DNA of 5,991 bases from Actinomycetota bacterium (GCA_013811645.1 JACCUU010000185.1:1-5991), one strand, 5' to 3'. Shown: positions 1 to 5,936, numbered from the stretch's first letter. The notes: a model not told the origin generated them from the letters alone. Made by a program: numbers and translations.

Positions 1-228
1 TTGCTCGTCTTGCTGCTCGTCTTCGGCGCCAAGCGGCTTCCCGAGATGGGACGATCGCTTGGGAAGGGGATGCGGGAGTTCAAGGACTCCGTCTCCGGCC
101 TAACGGACGACAAGGAGACGACGTATCCGCCCGCAGCTGGGCTTCCCGCCGCCTCGTCGGAGCCCGACACGCCCGCAGATCCTCACGGCATTCCTGCCGA
201 TGAGACCGAGCGGGAACGCGTCTCGTAA
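1..228 (+). CDS. tatA: Sec-independent translocase protein TatA/TatB, 3' part (5' end outside window)
   Basis: This is the C-terminal part of a TatA-family subunit, which forms the pore-like or receptor component of the twin-arginine translocase that exports folded proteins across the cytoplasmic membrane. The first visible residues, LVLLLVFGAKRLPEMGRSLG, match the end of the single N-terminal membrane helix, the FG-x-x-x-LP hinge, and the start of the amphipathic helix (to about residue 35, KDSVSG). A Pro/Asp/Glu-rich disordered tail follows, which is usual for the family. The TTG at base 1 is almost certainly an internal leucine, because the normal N-terminus with its I-G-x-x-E-L segment is missing. 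So the gene starts before the window. The stop TAA is at 226-228, nine bases before tatC, which supports co-transcription. TatA versus TatB cannot be settled from this fragment; the short tail and KGMREFK sequence favour TatA. Confidence 0.9.
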   Translation: MLVLLLVFGAKRLPEMGRSLGKGMREFKDSVSGLTDDKETTYPPAAGLPAASSEPDTPADPHGIPADETERERVS

Positions 229-237
229 CGAGCGCAC

Positions 238-1026
238 ATGCCCAAGTGGCGTCGGTGGCTTCCGCGCCGCCTCACCCATGGTGAGGAGGCAACGCTCGTC
301 GAGCACCTGGACGAGCTTCGGACTCGCCTGATCATCTGCCTGTTGGCGATCGTTCCGGCGTTCGCACTGGCCTTCGCGTTCCACGAGAACATCGTCGAAT
401 GGTTGACCGTGCCGCTTCCGGACGACCGGAACCTGGTCACGTTCGGCGTGACCGAGCCGTTCACGACCTCTGTGAAGGTCAGCCTCATCGCCGCGCTCGG
501 ACTCGTCCTGCCCGTCATCCTGTGGCAGATCTGGGCGTTCTTTGCTCCCGCCGTCTCGCCGAACTTCGAGCGGGTCGCGCTCCTCTTCGTCGTCCTCGCG
601 ACGTCGCTCTTCGCCATGGGCGTCGTCTTCATCTACTACATCGTCCTTCCCCGCGCACTCGACTTCCTGACGAGCTACGACGAGGACTTGTACGACATCC
701 AGATCCGCGCGAGCTACTACTACACCTTCGTCGCCATGACCCTGCTCGGAGGTGGGCTCGCGTTCCTGATGCCGATCTTCGTGCTCGCACTCGTGAAGCT
801 GCGGATCCTGACCTCGACGCGACTGCGCCAGAACCGCAAGATCGCATACGTGATCCTCCTGGTTTTCGCCGCATTACTTCCGACGGTCGACCCGGTTTCC
901 CTGGCCCTCGAGATCGTCCCGCTGGTTCTCCTGTTCGAGGCCTCGATCTGGGCGTCTGTGCTGATGGAGCGGCGCTGGCCCGCTGAGACCTGGGAAGAGG
1001 AGCTTCCCGAGCCCGAGGCCTGGTGA
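238..1026 (+). CDS. tatC: Sec-independent protein translocase TatC
   Basis: TatC is the polytopic core of the twin-arginine translocase; it binds the RR signal peptide and nucleates the TatA/B assembly. The 262-residue length is normal. Visible family signatures are HLDELRTRL (residues 23-31, cytoplasmic N-terminal motif), the V-T-E-P-F segment at 71-75 in the first periplasmic loop, W-Q-I-W-A-F at 96-101 followed by P104, and L-P-x-x-L-x-F at 137-143. About six hydrophobic segments can be seen (roughly 31-48, 80-101, 113-137, 163-185, 201-219, 222-240). One deviation: the fourth helix reads G-L-A-F-L-M-P at 173-179, where most TatC proteins have F-E-x-P, so the usual membrane glutamate is Leu177. 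The ATG at 238 has only a weak ribosome site and probably relies on coupling to tatA nine bases upstream. The stop overlaps the next gene by four bases. Confidence 0.96.
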   Translation: MPKWRRWLPRRLTHGEEATLVEHLDELRTRLIICLLAIVPAFALAFAFHENIVEWLTVPLPDDRNLVTFGVTEPFTTSVKVSLIAALGLVLPVILWQIWAFFAPAVSPNFERVALLFVVLATSLFAMGVVFIYYIVLPRALDFLTSYDEDLYDIQIRASYYYTFVAMTLLGGGLAFLMPIFVLALVKLRILTSTRLRQNRKIAYVILLVFAALLPTVDPVSLALEIVPLVLLFEASIWASVLMERRWPAETWEEELPEPEAW

Positions 1027-2318
1027 GAATCCTCTCGGCGGACTGGGTCGTACCCGTCGAGGGGTCGCCCATCCGCGACGGGGCAGTTGCGATCGGTGAC
1101 GACGGGCGGATCGTGAGCGTCGGGCCTGCGGGCGAAATCGAAGCGGGAGAGCGCTTCCCGGATGCCGTGATCTTCCCCGGCTTCGTGAACGCGCACACAC
1201 ACCTCGAATACGCGACCTACGCCGGCTTCGGGGACGGCCTCTCGTTCGGTCCCTGGATCGCGCTGCATGTCGAGCGGAAGGGGCGGATCGGGTTCGAGGA
1301 GATGGAGTCGATCGCGCGGCTCGGTGCGGTCGAGTGCCTGCGTTCGGGGATCACGACCGTGGGGGATTGCAGCTTCAGCGGCGCCGCGGCAACTGCCTGC
1401 GACGCGCTCGGGCTTCGCGCCATCGTCTATCTCGAGGTCTTCGGACAAGACGCCTCTGTCCTTTCGGAGCGGTTCGAGCGGCTCCGCGAGCTCATCTCTC
1501 ACGCGCTCTCGGATCGCGTTCTGCTCGGAATCTCGCCACACGCCCCGTACACGTGCACGCTCGAGCTGTATCGCGCCTGCGCCGAGCTCGGACTTCCGAC
1601 GGCCACGCATCTGGCCGAGAGCGACGCTGAGACCGAGTTCCTGAAGACGGGTAAGGGCTCCTGGCAGGCGTTCGCCGACATGCTCGTACCGCCGCTCGGG
1701 AAGACCGGGATCAGGGCGCTCGCGGACGCCGGGCTGCTCGGCCCGCGCCTGCTGGCCGCTCACTGCGTCCAGGCAGACGCGGAGGAGATCGAGCTCCTGG
1801 CCGCAAACGATGTCGCGGTCGCGCACTGCCCTCGTTCCAACGGGTACCTGGGCTGCGGGGTCGCGCCGCTCCACGCCCTTCGCGAAGCCGGCGTCCGCGT
1901 CTCGATCGCAACCGACAGCCCTGCGTCGACCCCGTCCTTCGACATGTTCGACGAGATGCGCGCAGCCATCGTCGGAGCGAGGGCGCGCGAGCGGCGCCCA
2001 GACGCGCTTTCCACCTCGGACGCCCTCGAGCTCGCGACTCTCGGCGGAGCCCGTGCGCTCGGGCTCGATGCAGAGATCGGATCGCTGGCCCCCGGTAAAT
2101 GGGCGGATCTGACGGTTCTCTCGCTTGCCGCCACGCCTCATCTGCCGTGGGAAGATCCCGTTACGGCAACCGTTCTCGGAGGCTCTCCCGACGGCGTCCT
2201 CGCTACTCTCGTCTCCGGCACGACTCGCTACGAGAAAGGAGGAAAGACATGGCTCGAGCTGATCGACGTCGCTCGCAACGCGCGCGGCCGGCTCCTCCTG
2301 CCCGCCCCCAGACCGTAG
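1023..2318 (+). CDS. Amidohydrolase-superfamily nucleoside deaminase (SAH/MTA/aminofutalosine deaminase type)
   Basis: Cytoplasmic metal-dependent aminohydrolase of the COG0402 kind, 431 residues, the usual length. An N-terminal beta-sandwich part leads into P-G-F-V-N-A-H-T-H-L-E, giving metal ligands His58 and His60. His196 and Glu199 lie in HLAE (metal ligand and catalytic acid), His247 in AAHC, and Asp298 in ATDSPAS. HCPRSN follows strand 6, and the C-terminal G-x-L-x-P-G-K-W-A-D-L segment closes the sandwich domain. All residues expected for deamination in this family are present, so it should be active. Candidate substrates are S-adenosylhomocysteine, methylthioadenosine or 6-amino-6-deoxyfutalosine (menaquinone pathway); the sequence alone does not choose, and no menaquinone gene is in view. 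The GTG start at 1023 overlaps the tatC stop (GTGA), typical of translational coupling. Its last 23 codons overlap the next gene. Confidence 0.88.
   Translation: MRILSADWVVPVEGSPIRDGAVAIGDDGRIVSVGPAGEIEAGERFPDAVIFPGFVNAHTHLEYATYAGFGDGLSFGPWIALHVERKGRIGFEEMESIARLGAVECLRSGITTVGDCSFSGAAATACDALGLRAIVYLEVFGQDASVLSERFERLRELISHALSDRVLLGISPHAPYTCTLELYRACAELGLPTATHLAESDAETEFLKTGKGSWQAFADMLVPPLGKTGIRALADAGLLGPRLLAAHCVQADAEEIELLAANDVAVAHCPRSNGYLGCGVAPLHALREAGVRVSIATDSPASTPSFDMFDEMRAAIVGARARERRPDALSTSDALELATLGGARALGLDAEIGSLAPGKWADLTVLSLAATPHLPWEDPVTATVLGGSPDGVLATLVSGTTRYEKGGKTWLELIDVARNARGRLLLPAPRP
2235..2243 (+). promoter_or_regulatory. Strong ribosome binding site that fixes the TPR-gene start
   Basis: AAAGGAGGA lies inside the 3' end of the deaminase gene, with AGGAGG at 2237-2242 and six bases before the ATG at 2249. 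It is the best Shine-Dalgarno match in the window and decides that the TPR protein starts at 2249 rather than at the in-frame ATGs at 2099 or 2321. Confidence 0.85.
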
Positions 2319-3079
2319 CGATGGAAGACACCATGTTCTTCCCCAAGCTGCGCCGGAACGCGAAGTGGATGTTCCTCTTCCTCGCACTTGTCTTCGGGCT
2401 TGGCTTCGTGGGGTTCGGAGTCGGCGCCGGGGGTGTGGGCATCGGCGACGTCTTCCGCGGCGCCGGCGGGTCGGGAGTGCCTTCCATCGACGACGCCGAG
2501 GAGCGCGTCTCGGAGAATCCTCGCGACGCGGAAGCGTTCCGCGATCTCGCCACCGCGCACCAGACCGAAGGCAACACCGACGATGCGATCGAGGCGCTCG
2601 AGAGCTTCGTCGCCCTCAAGCCGAAGAATGCTGCCGGCCTCGTCGATCTCGCGAGCCTCTACCTGATCAAGGTCGAGGAGGCACAACGACGCGCCCAGAT
2701 CGCGAACGTACGCGCCGCCTATCTTGCGCCCGGCGCGAGCATCTCCTCGATCGCGCAGTTCGGCGGCAGACCGCTGGACGCCGACGCCATCTCGAGTGCC
2801 GTCAACAACCAGCTTTCGCAGATCGTCCAGACCGAGCTGGGAGTGGCACAGCAGGCGGCTGCGCTAGCGGTCGACGCGTACAAGCGTCGCGCTGCGACCG
2901 AGCCACGCAACGCCCTCTATCAGCTCGAGCTCGCGCAGACCGCCGAGTCGGCGAGCGACATCACGACCGCGGTTGCCGCGTACGAGAAGTTCCTCGACCT
3001 CGAGCCCGATGACCCGAACGCGGTCGACGTCAAGCGGCGGTTGAAAGAGCTGCGCGCCCAGTCCGGCACGACGGGCTAG
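2249..3079 (+). CDS. Membrane-anchored tetratricopeptide-repeat protein of unknown function
   Basis: Protein of 276 residues. Residues 1-40 are rich in Arg/Lys/Pro (RADRRRSQRARP, KLRRNAKW). One hydrophobic helix at about 41-60 (MFLFLALVFGLGFVGFGVGA) is followed by a Gly-rich linker. The positive-inside rule puts the N-terminus in the cytoplasm and the rest outside. Residues 93-126 form a TPR-like helix pair with the typical A-x-x-x-L-x-x-x-L-P spacing and run into a second unit. A helical, Gln/Ala-rich stretch at about 143-215 is not clearly TPR. A last TPR-like unit spans about 218-265, ending in the charged segment KRRLKELR. TPRs usually bind partner proteins, so a scaffold role at the membrane is likely, but no partner is shown. 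The start is set by the strong ribosome site at 2235-2243, giving an unusual 70-base overlap with the deaminase gene. I recall similar N-termini in Thermoleophilia, which is memory and not a search result. Confidence 0.86.
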   Translation: MARADRRRSQRARPAPPARPQTVAMEDTMFFPKLRRNAKWMFLFLALVFGLGFVGFGVGAGGVGIGDVFRGAGGSGVPSIDDAEERVSENPRDAEAFRDLATAHQTEGNTDDAIEALESFVALKPKNAAGLVDLASLYLIKVEEAQRRAQIANVRAAYLAPGASISSIAQFGGRPLDADAISSAVNNQLSQIVQTELGVAQQAAALAVDAYKRRAATEPRNALYQLELAQTAESASDITTAVAAYEKFLDLEPDDPNAVDVKRRLKELRAQSGTTG

Positions 3080-3121
3080 CTGCTCGGTCGGCAACCGCGC
3101 CCTCGCCCCCGATCGAGCATC

Positions 3122-3127
3122 TAGACT
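3122..3127 (+). promoter_or_regulatory. Putative -10 box (TAGACT) of a leaderless promoter
   Basis: TAGACT fits the actinobacterial TANNNT -10 pattern and lies eight bases before the GTG at 3136. Transcription would then begin at or next to the start codon. No Shine-Dalgarno is visible between 3110 and 3135, which fits a leaderless mRNA. No convincing -35 hexamer is seen about 17 bases upstream, so the call is tentative. Confidence 0.5.
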
Positions 3128-3135
3128 CGCGCCCT

Positions 3136-3813
3136 GTGAGGGTCGCCGCCGTTCTCAGCGCCATCTGCGCGGCCGTTCTCACATTCGCGGTTGCCGGGTG
3201 CGGCACGGGCGGTTATACCGACGGCGGCAGCCAAGGGGCTGGAAAGCAGCTGTTCACGCAGGCCTGCGGCGTCTGCCACACGCTCGCCGATGCCGGGACG
3301 GCGGGGACGATCGGCCCCAACCTCGACGACGCCTTCGCCCAGGCGCGCGTAGACGGCATGACCCCGGACACCTTCACGCAGGTCGTCGCGGTGCAGATCC
3401 GGTTCCCGATCGAGATGACCTCGACTGGCGCTCCCGGGATGCCCGCGGCCGACGACACACTCCCCTCTTGCGACGACGTCGAAGGTGATGCGTTCTGTGT
3501 CAGGGATCAAGATCAAGCTGTGGCTGACATCGCCGCCTACGTTGCGGCGGTCGCGGGAACCGGCGTGACCGCCGACGCGCCGACCGACGGCAAGTCGATC
3601 TTCACCGCGAGCTGCGGCTCATGTCACACGCTGGCCGACGCGGGTACGGCGGGCGCCATCGGTCCCAACCTCGACGAGGCGAGGCCGCCCAAGGCGCTGG
3701 TCGTCGACCGCGTGACGAATGGCCAGGGCGCCATGCCGTCGTTCAAGGATTCACTCGATTCCCAGCAAATCGAGGCTGTCTCCGCGTACGTGTCCTCGTC
3801 AGCGGGGCGGTAG
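3136..3813 (+). CDS. Di-haem cytochrome c lipoprotein (two tandem c-type domains)
   Basis: Protein of 225 residues predicted to carry electrons on the outer face of the membrane. It begins with a lipoprotein signal peptide: short charged start, hydrophobic 4-20, lipobox V-A-G-C with Cys22 as the lipidated residue. Two homologous haem c domains follow. Domain 1 has CGVCH at 44-48 and probable axial Met102 (PGMP). Domain 2 has CGSCH at 160-164 and Met200 in G-A-M-P-S-F. Both share CHTLADAGTAG and IGPNLD, 116 residues apart, so they arose by internal duplication. Domain 1 differs by a loop holding Cys112 and Cys121, possibly a disulfide. The GTG start fits the signal peptide and the -10 box just upstream. 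The gene converges on a cytochrome oxidase operon, so it may donate electrons to that oxidase; this is inference. Haem attachment needs cytochrome c maturation genes, which are not in the window. Confidence 0.92.
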   Translation: MRVAAVLSAICAAVLTFAVAGCGTGGYTDGGSQGAGKQLFTQACGVCHTLADAGTAGTIGPNLDDAFAQARVDGMTPDTFTQVVAVQIRFPIEMTSTGAPGMPAADDTLPSCDDVEGDAFCVRDQDQAVADIAAYVAAVAGTGVTADAPTDGKSIFTASCGSCHTLADAGTAGAIGPNLDEARPPKALVVDRVTNGQGAMPSFKDSLDSQQIEAVSAYVSSSAGR

Positions 3814-3826
3814 GGCGAGACAAGCA

Positions 3827-3856
3827 GGTGACTGTCACCGTGCGGTGGCGGTCACC
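3827..3856 (+). terminator. Hairpin between the convergent cytochrome c and oxidase operons
   Basis: A 13-bp stem (3827-3839 pairs with 3844-3856) with a GTGC loop begins 13 bases after the cytochrome c stop. In RNA from the + strand all 13 pairs form, two of them G-U (3833/3850 and 3835/3848). On the - strand those two become A-C mismatches, so it works best for the cytochrome c transcript. There is no T-tract, which is common for terminator-like hairpins in GC-rich actinobacteria. The position four bases from the end of the opposing gene fits a shared terminator. Confidence 0.65.
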
Positions 3857-3860
3857 GAGA

Positions 3861-4493
3861 TCACACGTGCTCGAGATCGACGACGACGTGCGTCACCGGG
3901 ACGTCGTAGCGCTCGCGTAACGCGCGGACCACGCCTCGCTCGAGCCAGTTCGACCGCCCCTCGGGGTGCGTCGACACGACCAGCTCGTTCGGCCGGAACT
4001 TCCTCACCGCATCCTCGACCGCGACGAGAGGGTCGACGTCACCCACGTCTCCGCGCGCCTCGATGCCGACCGAGGAGAGGCGCTCGAGCGTCGCGCAAAG
4101 GCGGCTCTGGGCCGCGGCCCTGGCCGGATCCTCGTCCGAGGTCCAGGTTCTCAGGCGGGAGTTGAGCGCGGGACAGACCACGTAGAAGAGCGACCTTCCG
4201 GTGAGCGCGAGCTCACCGATCACCTGCATGAGCTCGTCGCCGCCGACGGTCTCGTTGGCCACGACGAGCACGCGCTTCTCATCGGAGGTCCCGAGCTGCT
4301 CGATCTGCTCTCTGGGCGGGCTCGGTGCGCCCTGGCGGGTGTAGGCCCAGACGGCGGCGCCGGAGAGCGCGAGGAAGACGAGGAGTCCGACCCAGGGGTT
4401 GAGCCACGAGGCGACGACGATGAGAGCGAACGCCCCGATCGACAGCAGGAGAAAGCGGAACGCCGCGTCCTCGCTGCGGAAGGGGCTCTCCAC
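3861..4493 (-). CDS. Two-helix membrane protein with C-terminal Usp/HUP-like domain
   Basis: Protein of 210 residues with no assigned function. Residues about 12-29 and 33-51 are two hydrophobic helices joined by a tight N-P turn. After a Pro-rich linker (55-65) comes a Usp/HUP-like alpha/beta domain at about 73-208. That domain opens with RVLVVANETVGGDEL and later has D-V-D-P-L-x-A-V, then E-L-V-V-S-T-H-P-E-G-R-S-N-W-L-E-R and the final strand P-V-T-H-V-V-V-D. The same signatures occur twice in the protein at 5103-5936. The classical Usp ATP loop (G-x2-G-x9-G-S/T) is not seen; STHPEGRSNWLER takes its place. The gene starts with GTG one base after the ctaE stop, in the operon slot where a small oxidase subunit IV often sits. 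The membrane hairpin could therefore associate with the oxidase, but no subunit IV signature is recognised. Its stop lies four bases from the intergenic hairpin. Confidence 0.85.
   Translation of the reverse strand: MESPFRSEDAAFRFLLLSIGAFALIVVASWLNPWVGLLVFLALSGAAVWAYTRQGAPSPPREQIEQLGTSDEKRVLVVANETVGGDELMQVIGELALTGRSLFYVVCPALNSRLRTWTSDEDPARAAAQSRLCATLERLSSVGIEARGDVGDVDPLVAVEDAVRKFRPNELVVSTHPEGRSNWLERGVVRALRERYDVPVTHVVVDLEHV
4246..4268. repeat. 23-bp direct repeat, copy 1 (within membrane Usp-like gene)
   Basis: Exact 23-base match to 5473-5495, in the same orientation, coding for the VLVVANETV strand of the Usp-like domain. It reflects domain kinship. The two copies flank ctaE about 1.2 kb apart. 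Confidence 0.85.
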
Positions 4494-4494
4494 C

Positions 4495-5106
4495 TCAGAT
4501 GAGGTAGACGACCGCGTAGACGACGATCCACATGACGTCGACGAAGTGCCAGTAGATCCCCGGAAGCTCGACGCCGTGGTGATGCTCGGGCGTGAAATGG
4601 CCGCGGAACCCGCGCACGATGACCATGCCGAGCAAGGTCAAGCCGATGAAGACATGGGCGCCGTGCAGCCCCGTGAGCCCGAAGAAGACCGAGGCGAAGG
4701 CCCCGTCGCCGGTATTGAAGCCGACGCTCAGGTACTCGACCACCTGCGTGAGCAGGAAGGCGAAGCCCATGAGGAACGTCAGCACCATCCCGGCCAGAAA
4801 TGCCTTCCGGTTGCCGCGCTTGATCGACTGCAGCGCCCAGTGCATCGTGAAGCTGGAGGTGACCAGGATGGCCGTGTTCACCCCGGCCACGAAGACCGGG
4901 AAGTGATACGGCTCCGGGGGCCATTCCGAGGGCGCGCCGGGGTTGACCACCCGCACGAAGAAGTACGCGGTGAAGAACGAGCCGAACAGCATCGCCTCCG
5001 AGGCGATGAAGAGCAGCATCCCGAGCACCTTCGCGTCGATGCGCGAGCTCTTGTTGGCCTCGGGCGGACCGTGGTGATCGTGGATGGCTTCCGCGTGACT
5101 CGTCAC
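4495..5106 (-). CDS. ctaE: Cytochrome c oxidase subunit III
   Basis: Subunit III of the haem-copper terminal oxidase, a membrane subunit that stabilises the catalytic subunit I and helps proton uptake. The 203-residue form with five helices (about 27-51, 70-91, 105-125, 139-164, 185-203) is typical of bacterial oxidases. Family signatures are F-I-A-S-E-A-M-L-F with the conserved Glu37 in the first helix, G-L-H-G-A-H-V at 146-152, and Y-W-H-F-V-D-V-M-W at 185-193 near the end. The N-terminus is His-rich (HDHH at 9-12) and hydrophilic. The start chosen is GTG at 5106-5104: it has a GGAGGT site six bases upstream and overlaps the previous gene's TGA by four bases. The open frame continues upstream, but only as a shadow of the preceding gene. 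Subunits I and II are not in the window and probably lie past the right edge. Confidence 0.96.
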   Translation of the reverse strand: MTSHAEAIHDHHGPPEANKSSRIDAKVLGMLLFIASEAMLFGSFFTAYFFVRVVNPGAPSEWPPEPYHFPVFVAGVNTAILVTSSFTMHWALQSIKRGNRKAFLAGMVLTFLMGFAFLLTQVVEYLSVGFNTGDGAFASVFFGLTGLHGAHVFIGLTLLGMVIVRGFRGHFTPEHHHGVELPGIYWHFVDVMWIVVYAVVYLI

Positions 5107-5936
5107 ACGGCCACCTCCACCGCGGGCTCCACCATCACGTGCTCCACGGGGAGGCCGCTCTCGGAGCGAAGGCGGCCGACGAGATCGCGGCGGAGCCAGC
5201 CCGAGCGTGCGCCCGGGAAGGTCGAGACGATGATCTCGTCCGTGCGCTCGTCGCGAATCGCCTGCATCGCGGCCGTGAAGGGATCCGGGTGCGCGATCTG
5301 GCCGTGGATGTCGATGCCTTCGGCGCGTAGCTCGGACAGCGCGGCCCGCAGGCGTCGCTCGGCCTCGGGGTGCTCGGACCGCGTCGGGTCGCTCTGCGGC
5401 GCGAGGATCAGGAAGCTCGCACTCCCTTCCTTCGCCCGCGCGCGGATGCGCTCGAGGAGCGACTCGGAGAGCACGGTCTCGTTGGCCACGACGAGGACGT
5501 TCTCCCCCGACCGACCGGAGACGTCGCTGACGACGTGCTCGACCGGCCTGCCGGCCGCGGCCCTGCGGATCTCCTCGAGCAAGTTCTTGCGGAGCCATCC
5601 CGATCGGGTCTCGGGATGCGTCGAGACGATGATCTCGTCGATGGCCTCGGAATTGAGGAGGTCCTTGACGGCGGCTAACGGATCGTCGTCGAACACGGTG
5701 CCGTGCGCCGGGATACCGGCCTCTCTGAGCGCTCTCACCGTCCGGTCGAGACGACGGCCGGCCGCAGCGCGCCGCGAATCGCGGTAGACGACGTAGCCGG
5801 CACGCGGTTGCGTCACCGGAGCGACCACGGTCACGCGAACCGGCCCCTCTTCCGCTCTGCGCTTCACCGCGGCCACGAGCTCGGCGGAGGCCAGCGTCTC
5901 GTTGGCGACGACCAGGATCTGGGGAGTGGAGCTCAC
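5103..5936 (-). CDS. Tandem two-domain Usp/HUP-like protein next to cytochrome oxidase
   Basis: Soluble protein of 277 residues made of two related Usp/HUP-like alpha/beta domains, about 5-139 and 145-273. Both open with the same strand (Q-I-L-V-V-A-N-E-T and N-V-L-V-V-A-N-E-T), then carry a D-P-x-x-A motif (85-89 and 218-222), the segment DEIIVST-x-P-x-x-RSGWLR (100-116 and 233-249), and a closing P-V-E-H-V strand (131-135, 259-263). No signal peptide or membrane helix is visible, so it should be cytoplasmic. Universal stress proteins bind ATP through G-x2-G-x9-G-S/T, which is absent here, so nucleotide binding is uncertain. A third copy of the domain sits in the membrane protein at 3861-4493. 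The GTG start at 5936 gives a clean N-terminus but has no clear Shine-Dalgarno: the bases just upstream form an inverted repeat. The gene ends overlapping ctaE by four bases. Function unknown; a regulatory or sensing role for the oxidase is only a guess. Confidence 0.87.
   Translation of the reverse strand: MSSTPQILVVANETLASAELVAAVKRRAEEGPVRVTVVAPVTQPRAGYVVYRDSRRAAAGRRLDRTVRALREAGIPAHGTVFDDDPLAAVKDLLNSEAIDEIIVSTHPETRSGWLRKNLLEEIRRAAAGRPVEHVVSDVSGRSGENVLVVANETVLSESLLERIRARAKEGSASFLILAPQSDPTRSEHPEAERRLRAALSELRAEGIDIHGQIAHPDPFTAAMQAIRDERTDEIIVSTFPGARSGWLRRDLVGRLRSESGLPVEHVMVEPAVEVAV
5113..5118 (-). promoter_or_regulatory. Ribosome binding site of ctaE inside the upstream gene
   Basis: GGAGGT on the - strand (read from 5118 to 5113), six bases before the GTG at 5106. 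It lies in the last codons of the Usp-like gene, fixes the ctaE start, and together with the GTGA overlap indicates translational coupling. Confidence 0.8.
5473..5495. repeat. 23-bp direct repeat, copy 2 (within tandem Usp-like gene, domain 2)
   Basis: Exact match to 4246-4268. The corresponding stretch of domain 1, near 5893-5915, is similar but diverged, so domain 2 is closer at the DNA level to the membrane protein's domain here than to its own neighbour. Confidence 0.85.

Noticed and set aside
1..3. TTG at base 1 as the real tatA start
   Set aside because: The first residues are already inside the membrane helix, so the gene begins outside the window.
2099..2248. Upstream start (ATG at 2099) for the TPR protein
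   Set aside because: The extra 50 residues are Arg/Ser-rich shadow of the deaminase frame; the excellent ribosome site points to 2249.
720..2387. Long - strand open frame of 555 codons across tatC and the deaminase
   Set aside because: It is antisense to two genes with clear family motifs; its translation is Arg/Gly/Ser-rich low-complexity sequence typical of GC-rich shadow frames.
3080..3121. Possible terminator after the TPR gene (CGGT...ACCG near 3085-3097)
   Set aside because: Only a 4-bp stem with no T-tract; too weak to call.
4220..4924. - strand open frame of 234 codons overlapping ctaE and the membrane Usp-like gene
   Set aside because: Out-of-frame shadow of the two real genes; the translation is Arg/His/Pro-rich with no motif.
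5107..5598. Upstream extension of the ctaE frame
   Set aside because: The extension is an Arg-rich shadow of the Usp-like gene; subunit III homology and the ribosome site start at 5106.
4399..5787. Long + strand open frame of 462 codons opposite ctaE and the Usp-like genes
   Set aside because: Antisense to ctaE, which is unmistakable. The translation is rich in His/Asp/Arg with no domain pattern, a shadow of the - strand codon bias.
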